Assembly (NCBI GenBank): GCA_023441125.1
Contig: JAEZQV010000392.1
Span: 1-18,174, forward strand
Source of the DNA: Bacillota bacterium
GTDB lineage: Bacteria; Bacillota_C; Negativicutes; Sporomusales; Sporomusaceae
Length of the DNA stretch: 18,174 nt
Reading direction: 5' to 3'
The notes beneath the pieces were generated by a model, which saw nothing but the letters and a program-made list of their open reading frames with translations, made no database searches and had not been told where the DNA came from. The position numbers were made by a program, and so were the translations under genes. Position 1 is the stretch's first letter. Each line of letters starts with the position of its first letter. Shown in pieces: positions 13,631 to 18,174 of this stretch.

Positions 13631-14974
13631 TTATTGGCCTAATACCTGAGCCAGAATAAGAACGGCAATGAGGCCGACAACCGAAGCAATTGTGGTGGCC
13701 GCGGTATAAATACTGAACATTTTATTCATGGGGATACCCATGGATTCTTTTACAAACCAGAAACCGGGGTCGGTTACATGGGATAAACCAATGGCGCCGG
13801 CGCCGATTGCCACCGCTACCAGGGCGGGGTCAAGACCGGGATACACGGCGAGAACCGGGGTGATAAAGCCGGCGGAGGTCATCATGGCTACCGTGGCGCT
13901 GCCGATGGCAAAGCGCATGATGATGGCAATAAACCAGGCCATGATCAGCGGGCTGATATGGATGGCGGTAAGCACGCTCTTTAAGACTTCGCCAATACCG
14001 CTGTCTAGAATGATGCGGTTGAAAGCACCGGCGGCGCCGATGACCAGAATGATGGTGGCCATGGGGCCCATGGCCGATTCGGTCCGTTTAGCCAGGTCGG
14101 CCAGAGAATGACCGCGTTTATAACCCATAACATAATAGGAGATAATGGCAGCCAGGAACAGTGCGGTAATCGGGCTGCCCAAAAAGCTTACCAAAGGCAT
14201 GTAAGGCGCGTTTTTATCTGCAAACAGTTCGATGATGGTTTTGCCAATCATAAGCAACAGCGGCAGCAGGATGGTGAATAGTGTAATACCAAAGGGCGGT
14301 AATTTTTCTGCGGGTGTCGGTTCTAGTTTGCAGTACGCTTCCGGTGGCTGGAAATCATTCTTTTTGGCGATAAGACCGCCAAAGAGTGGGCCGGCAATGA
14401 TCGAAGCAGGGATACCGACCAATAAACCGTAGAAAATTACTTTGCCGACATCGGCTTTTAAGGCCAGGGTGATGGCCATCGCAGCCGGATGGGGCGGTAC
14501 GATGCAGTGGACAACCGTAAGGGCGGTAAGCATGCCTAAGGCCACTTTGACCAACGGCTGTTTGGATTCAATCACCACGCAAAACAGGATCGGTGTCAGG
14601 AGCACGATACCAACTTGCAGGAAGACGGGAATACCGCAGATATAGGCAACAATCATCATGGCCCAGGCGGCATTGTTTTTACCCATATAATTAATAAGAG
14701 TGCGGGAGAGCTTCTCGGCGCCGCCGGAGATTTCCATCATCTTGCCGATGATGGCCCCCAGCGCGAGGATAGGGGCCAAAAAGCCCAAGGTACCGCCCAT
14801 ACCGGTTTCAATGGACGAACCGATTTTGCTTAAGGGCATGCCGGTGGCGAAGGCAATCAGGAAACAGGCACCCATCAGGGAAATGAAGGCATGAATTCTA
14901 AATTTAATACTGAGAACGATGATGAAGAGAATGGCTACGCCCAGTACGGCAAGCATTGCTGTTGAATTGTCCAT
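13631..14974 (-). CDS. GntP family gluconate/hydroxyacid:H+ symporter
   Basis: A 447-residue permease with about 12 membrane segments, the normal GntP length. Family features include GMGGTLGFLAPILALGAIIG (about 58-77), the conserved ICGIPVFLQVGIVLLTPI segment, the VPPHPAA motif near the middle, and the C-terminal GLSHVTDPGFWFVKES. GntP relatives carry gluconate, fructuronate, D-serine and other hydroxyacids. It begins at ATG 14974 with GGGAGG just upstream, 44 bases after the LarA stop, so it is the third gene of the pdxA2-larA-gntP operon and probably imports the acid that LarA and PdxA2 process. Confidence 0.93.
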   Translation of the reverse strand: MDNSTAMLAVLGVAILFIIVLSIKFRIHAFISLMGACFLIAFATGMPLSKIGSSIETGMGGTLGFLAPILALGAIIGKMMEISGGAEKLSRTLINYMGKNNAAWAMMIVAYICGIPVFLQVGIVLLTPILFCVVIESKQPLVKVALGMLTALTVVHCIVPPHPAAMAITLALKADVGKVIFYGLLVGIPASIIAGPLFGGLIAKKNDFQPPEAYCKLEPTPAEKLPPFGITLFTILLPLLLMIGKTIIELFADKNAPYMPLVSFLGSPITALFLAAIISYYVMGYKRGHSLADLAKRTESAMGPMATIILVIGAAGAFNRIILDSGIGEVLKSVLTAIHISPLIMAWFIAIIMRFAIGSATVAMMTSAGFITPVLAVYPGLDPALVAVAIGAGAIGLSHVTDPGFWFVKESMGIPMNKMFSIYTAATTIASVVGLIAVLILAQVLGQ

Positions 14975-15018
14975 GAGTATCCTCCCAAGTTATGATAGTA
15001 TTTCCTAACAGGCCAGCA

Positions 15019-16299
15019 TTAACGGTTATCCGGAACGATGGGCAGCATGTCCGGTGCGTGGGTGAGCACGGTCACTCTGGCTTTATTCCCGTGTTTGGCG
15101 AGAGCGTCGTCCAGCGCCTGCTGAATGCTAGCGAAAGGAACAAAGCCTAGCTTGCGGACCTCTTCATCGGTTACACCGTTCGAAACGAAATATACACTTT
15201 CCCGTTCTTTTACCTGGGCCCAGGCGATGGCCAGGGCGGCCGCAACTTCGTCGTGCACTTCGCCGTTTTCTACCAGCCGGCGCAGGGCCGCTGAGGAATG
15301 GCAAGTCATATCTGACATCTCGCCATGGGTAACGGCGATGCCTTCGTAACAGGGCGTGGCGAGGATAATGGTGCCGCCGGCTTTAACTGCCAGATCGGAG
15401 GGATAAAGGGTTTTGTGCGCCTGCCAGAACTCGATATCGCAAGGATGCGAACTGGAAATAACGATGTCGGCTGCTTCCGGTATGTTGACGGCATATACCT
15501 CCCGCGCTAAGTTTACTCCTTCCGTGAAGGCGTCCTCGACATGGCCGAAAAAAGCGCCTACTACTTCGCCGTGACGGTTGAGTACCGTATTAAAGATGGT
15601 GTGCAGGCCAATTTTATCGGCAATCATATTAAGCTCCTGGCGGACAGGGTTGTCTTCAATGCCCAGATAGGAGCGGGGCGCTCTTACGCTTAATAAATGG
15701 GTTTCGGCGGTAGTCTTTTCGCCGGAAATGCCGGGCTGCACAATTTTGGCGCCGCCGGCGAAACCGGGAATATGATGCGGCACAATGCTGCCGACGCCAA
15801 TTTTGAAATCGGCCTCATACGTTTCCTTATTTACCAGAATCTTGGTGCCGTTGGCGGTAATCCCCAGATCTACCAGGGCTTCAGGATTCTTGAAGTCATG
15901 GTTTTTAATCTTGACCCGCTTGGCAACCTCGGCGCCGAATTTGAGTTCAATTTCTTCGGCGGTCATGAAACGGTGCGTGCCGAGAGCGATAATGATGGTG
16001 ATTTGTTCATCCTTAATGCCGGCTGCATTCATTTCGTTTAATAGCACCGGAATGATTTTGTCGGTCGGCGTCAGGCGTGTATTGTCATCGGCGACGATGA
16101 CCACGTTTTTCACTCCTTGTACTAATTCGCGCAGCGGCTTGGTACCAATCGGGTTCTCAAGGCAGCGGACGATTTCCTGCGGCAGGTCGGCAACCGGCGC
16201 CACATCCTTAGGTGAATAAACACCGATTAGATTTTTCGACGGCACGGTGACTTCGACTTCTGTTTGCCCGTAAGGGAGTTGAACCTTGATCTCAGACAT
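15019..16299 (-). CDS. larA: LarA family nickel-pincer racemase/epimerase
   Basis: A 426-residue LarA homologue, the usual length. With a one-residue offset, every cofactor residue of Lactiplantibacillus LarA has a match: H109 (H108) in ALGTHRFMTAEE, H175 (H174) in VPHHIPGF, K185 (K184, covalent to the nickel-pincer nucleotide) in GGAKIVQPGI, and H201 (H200) in TAETHLL. VADDNTRLTP (69-78) is another family motif. LarA-family enzymes racemise lactate, malate or other 2-hydroxyacids, or epimerise gluconate. I chose ATG 16299, with site AAAGGAAG; the longer reading starts inside the intergenic gap and pdxA2. No larB, larC or larE cofactor genes are present here, so the cofactor must be made elsewhere. 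Its place between PdxA2 and GntP suggests an aldonic acid substrate. Confidence 0.92.
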   Translation of the reverse strand: MSEIKVQLPYGQTEVEVTVPSKNLIGVYSPKDVAPVADLPQEIVRCLENPIGTKPLRELVQGVKNVVIVADDNTRLTPTDKIIPVLLNEMNAAGIKDEQITIIIALGTHRFMTAEEIELKFGAEVAKRVKIKNHDFKNPEALVDLGITANGTKILVNKETYEADFKIGVGSIVPHHIPGFAGGAKIVQPGISGEKTTAETHLLSVRAPRSYLGIEDNPVRQELNMIADKIGLHTIFNTVLNRHGEVVGAFFGHVEDAFTEGVNLAREVYAVNIPEAADIVISSSHPCDIEFWQAHKTLYPSDLAVKAGGTIILATPCYEGIAVTHGEMSDMTCHSSAALRRLVENGEVHDEVAAALAIAWAQVKERESVYFVSNGVTDEEVRKLGFVPFASIQQALDDALAKHGNKARVTVLTHAPDMLPIVPDNR

Positions 16300-16342
16300 T
16301 GGCGATACTTCCTTTCTAATATTAATGGTGAAATTTATTATA

Positions 16343-17362
16343 TTACCTGGCTGAACGGGCGCCTTGGGCCACTTGGGCGGCAAATTCAATAGCGGCCTTC
16401 ATACTGCCGTCGTCGGCAATGCCCTGGCCGGCGATATCAAAGGCGGTGCCGTGGTCAACAGAGGAACGGAGGAACGGCAAACCCACCGTTACATTGATGC
16501 CGCTGTCGAAGCCAAGCAATTTAATCGGTATATGCCCCTGGTCATGATACATGACAACTACGATATCAAATTCTTTGCGGCAGGCGGCCCGGTAGAAGAC
16601 GGTATCGGGGGAAATAGGCCCGGTAACCGTCATGCCTTCCTTGCAGGCTTCTTCGACTGCCGGCACAATCTCATCGACCTCTTCCCGGCCAAACAGGCCG
16701 TTTTCGCCGGCGTGGGCATTGAAACCGGCTACGGCAATCCGGGGCTGGGCGATGCCCAGTAGACGCAGAGTCCGGTCAGCAAGCCGGATGATCCGGAGAA
16801 CCCGGTCTTTTTTTATCAGGTCGGCGGCCTGCACCATGGATACATGGGTGGTAACATGAATTACCCGGAGAGATTCGCTGGCCAGCAGCATGGCATAATC
16901 GCGGGAATTGCTGAGTTCACCCAGGATTTCCGTGTGACCGGGAAAATCATGCCCGCCAAGATGCAGCGCCTCCTTATTGATGGGAGCTGTGACTATGGCG
17001 GCAACCTCACCGGCCATAGCAGCCTGTACCGCCGCTTCAATATATTGATAGGCGGCATGGCCGGCCGCGGGGCTGATGCTGCCAAACGGCAGGTCAGGCG
17101 GTACATTCTTAAAGTCCAGCACGTCAATTTGGCCATGCTGAAAAGCACCTTCACCGACCTTGGTATGCCCCAGGATGGTTAGCGGGCTGTTAAGAATATT
17201 GGCGGCACGCTCTAAGCGTTTGGCATCGCCGAATACCAGCGGACGGCAAAGCTGATACATGCTCTTATCGGCCAAGGCTTTCACGATAATTTCCGGACCG
17301 CAGCCGGCGGCATCACCCATTGTGATGGCCAGAATAGGTCGTTCTTGTTGTTCTTGAAGCAT
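16343..17362 (-). CDS. pdxA2: PdxA2-type 4-phospho-D-threonate/erythronate dehydrogenase
   Basis: A 339-residue PdxA-family NAD-dependent metal enzyme. It shows ITMGDAAGCGPEIIVKAL (13-30), TAPINKEALHLGGHDFPGHT (125-144), and three metal histidines: H173 in HVTTHVS, H217 in NAHAGENGLFG and H273 in MYHDQGHIPIK. GLPFLRSSVDHGTAFDIAG (294-312) is the C-terminal signature. Two roles exist: PdxA in vitamin B6 synthesis and PdxA2, which oxidises 4-phospho-D-threonate or -erythronate to a product that loses CO2 to give DHAP. Linkage to larA and a GntP permease favours PdxA2. I chose ATG 17362, with GAGGTG just upstream; the in-frame GTG at 17371 lies within that site. First gene of its operon. Confidence 0.88.
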   Translation of the reverse strand: MLQEQQERPILAITMGDAAGCGPEIIVKALADKSMYQLCRPLVFGDAKRLERAANILNSPLTILGHTKVGEGAFQHGQIDVLDFKNVPPDLPFGSISPAAGHAAYQYIEAAVQAAMAGEVAAIVTAPINKEALHLGGHDFPGHTEILGELSNSRDYAMLLASESLRVIHVTTHVSMVQAADLIKKDRVLRIIRLADRTLRLLGIAQPRIAVAGFNAHAGENGLFGREEVDEIVPAVEEACKEGMTVTGPISPDTVFYRAACRKEFDIVVVMYHDQGHIPIKLLGFDSGINVTVGLPFLRSSVDHGTAFDIAGQGIADDGSMKAAIEFAAQVAQGARSAR

Positions 17363-17371
17363 TTTGCTCAC

Positions 17372-17760
17372 CTCGTATTACTCATATTCTATGCTTTTTC
17401 AATAAATTTGCCGGCTGGCCGCAGGTTGCGGCTGGGCAACCCAAAATCATGACAGCCAGTTTATTGCCAAACTATGGAGATTATCTCCGAATAAAATTGA
17501 TTTCATGAATTTTTTCTTCGTGGTAGACTTAGACACTCACTAGGCTTTTTCCTTCTCGAATTCAGAAATATTTTTTAGCAATCAAAAAAAGAGCAAAAAC
17601 AAGGGGACAGGGAAAGTGTTTTTGTTGTCCGGTGAAAATGCTATCTGCTCTAAGACTGTAAATGCCAGGAAAATCACTGTGCCGTTTGGAAAGCAGGGCT
17701 GGCAATCTCGGCAGAGAATATAATGAGAGTGATTTTGTGAAGAGTACAGGACAGCAATAG
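17372..17760. other. Non-coding region upstream of pdxA2
   Basis: No gene is supported in about 390 bases. It contains the pdxA2 promoter region on minus (a TAGAAT at 17391-17386 without a good -35), a small dyad GGAGAT-T-ATCTCC at 17476-17488 that could be an operator, the second copy of the 18-bp repeat (17597-17614), and a 9-base inverted repeat AAAATCACT/AGTGATTTT at 17670-17678 and 17728-17736 with a TATAAT at 17719-17724 between the arms. Confidence 0.4.
17594..17630 (+). repeat. Dispersed 18-bp repeat, copy 2, with hairpin
   Basis: The 18-mer at 17597-17614 is identical to that at 8667-8684. Here it extends into a folded unit: CAAAAAC (17594-17600) can pair with GTTTTTG (17618-17624), or GGACAG (17605-17610) with TTGTCC (17625-17630, one G-T pair). 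Such GGGGACAGG...GTCC units resemble REP-like elements. Confidence 0.65.
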
Positions 17761-18135
17761 GATTTGATTACATTACCTACTATGTTCCGTGAGGGGTGAA
17801 AATAATCACTATATCGGTGAACAAGAGTTCAAAATGATGAAGAAAACGGCGGTGCTCATCAATGCCAGCCGGGGCCGGTTGTCGACGAAGCGGCCCTGGT
17901 AAAGGCGCTGCGCGCGAAAGAAATCTGGGGAGCGGCGCTGGATGTGTTCGAAGAAGAGCCGGTAATTGCCCCCGGTCTGAGCGAACTGGACAATGTAGTC
18001 ATAGTACCGCATATTGCTTCGGCTACGATGGAAACCCGTCTGAAAATGGGCGCCATCGCCGTCGGCAATATTATCAAGGTGCTGAACGGGCAACCGCCGG
18101 ATACCTGCGTAAACCCGGATGTTTTACGGAAATAG
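17761..18135 (+). pseudogene. Remnant of a D-2-hydroxyacid dehydrogenase (C-terminal part)
   Basis: The end of an NAD-dependent D-2-hydroxyacid dehydrogenase (glyoxylate/hydroxypyruvate reductase or SerA type) is readable in two frames. The first piece gives HYIGEQEFKMMKKTAVLINA then SRG up to about 17872. One base is missing at the SRG-P junction, and the next frame gives VVDEAALVKALRAKEIWG, the family AALDVFEEEP block, and VIVPHIASATMETR with the catalytic histidine, ending at TAG 18133-18135. Weak similarity (DLIT, then LPTM) extends upstream to about 17761 before all trace ends. The catalytic arginine is on neither side of a complete domain, and the N-terminal two-thirds is absent, so the gene is dead. 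Confidence 0.85.
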
Positions 18136-18174
18136 GCCGACTTAGCAACAGAATTATTTCACTTTGGAGAACAC
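18136..18174 (+). other. Window end, possible ribosome site of the next gene
   Basis: The last bases contain TTTGGAGAAC (about 18163-18172), which resembles a ribosome site. A start codon may lie just beyond the window; none is visible inside it. Confidence 0.25.

Noticed and set aside
13728..14894. Plus-strand open frames opposite the GntP gene
   Set aside because: They are shadows of an intact 447-residue permease with family motifs and a proper ribosome site.
17413..17432. Sigma-54 promoter (TGGC...TTGC) near pdxA2
   Set aside because: The GG-to-GC distance is one base short of the required spacing, and it reads on the plus strand, away from pdxA2.
1..18174. CRISPR arrays, tRNA or rRNA genes, insertion sequences with inverted ends
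   Set aside because: I scanned for regular repeat-spacer units, cloverleaf-like segments, rRNA-like stretches and transposase motifs and found none.

Overview
The window looks like accessory metabolic DNA from a low-to-mid GC Firmicute. The best inference is a Sporomusaceae-type member of the Negativicutes: mixed codon usage near 50% GC, strong AGGAGG-type ribosome sites, sigma-A promoters, strong intrinsic terminators, and many carboxylate and sugar-acid enzymes. No rRNA, tRNA, CRISPR array or intact mobile element was found. The taxonomic call rests on overall impression, not on a marker gene.

Layout, left to right. (1) The tail of an upstream gene and its terminator. (2) A HAD phosphatase (301-993), then lrgA-lrgB (1140-2194), closed by a 14-bp-stem terminator. 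(3) A promoter with an extended -10 and a downstream palindrome, driving an Asp/Glu-racemase-like protein, a BASS-family transporter and a GlcG/HbpS-like protein (2393-4531). (4) A probably self-regulated unit of FadR/GntR regulator, class II aldolase, BKACE (DUF849) and DUF1537 acid-sugar kinase (4619-8526), with a terminator. (5) A berberine-bridge-type flavoprotein with both covalent FAD attachment residues (8803-10125), convergent with an ArsP/DUF318-like permease (10342-11157, minus) across a bidirectional terminator. (6) A decayed IclR regulator (11485-11949) just before an intact DapA/KDG-aldolase family gene (12012-12905). (7) An unrecognised small protein (13128-13544). (8) A minus-strand operon pdxA2 -> larA -> GntP permease (17362 down to 13631). 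(9) A 430-bp non-coding stretch with a dispersed 18-bp repeat, then the broken C-terminal part of a D-2-hydroxyacid dehydrogenase (about 17761-18135).

How the genes may work together (inference). The window is built around hydroxy acids and aldonic acids. GntP and BASS transporters would move the substrates. The LarA-type nickel racemase/epimerase would invert the carbon next to the carboxylate. The DUF1537 kinase plus PdxA2 form the known D-threonate/D-erythronate route to dihydroxyacetone phosphate. The plus-strand set of DUF1537 kinase, class II aldolase and BKACE does not match any pathway I can name and is the best candidate for an undescribed acid-sugar route. Its logic resembles IolC/IolJ in inositol breakdown (phosphorylate, then retro-aldol to DHAP plus an oxo acid), with BKACE available to handle a beta-oxo acid. 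Two genes in the neighbourhood (an IclR regulator and a hydroxyacid dehydrogenase) are broken, so the locus has been remodelled.
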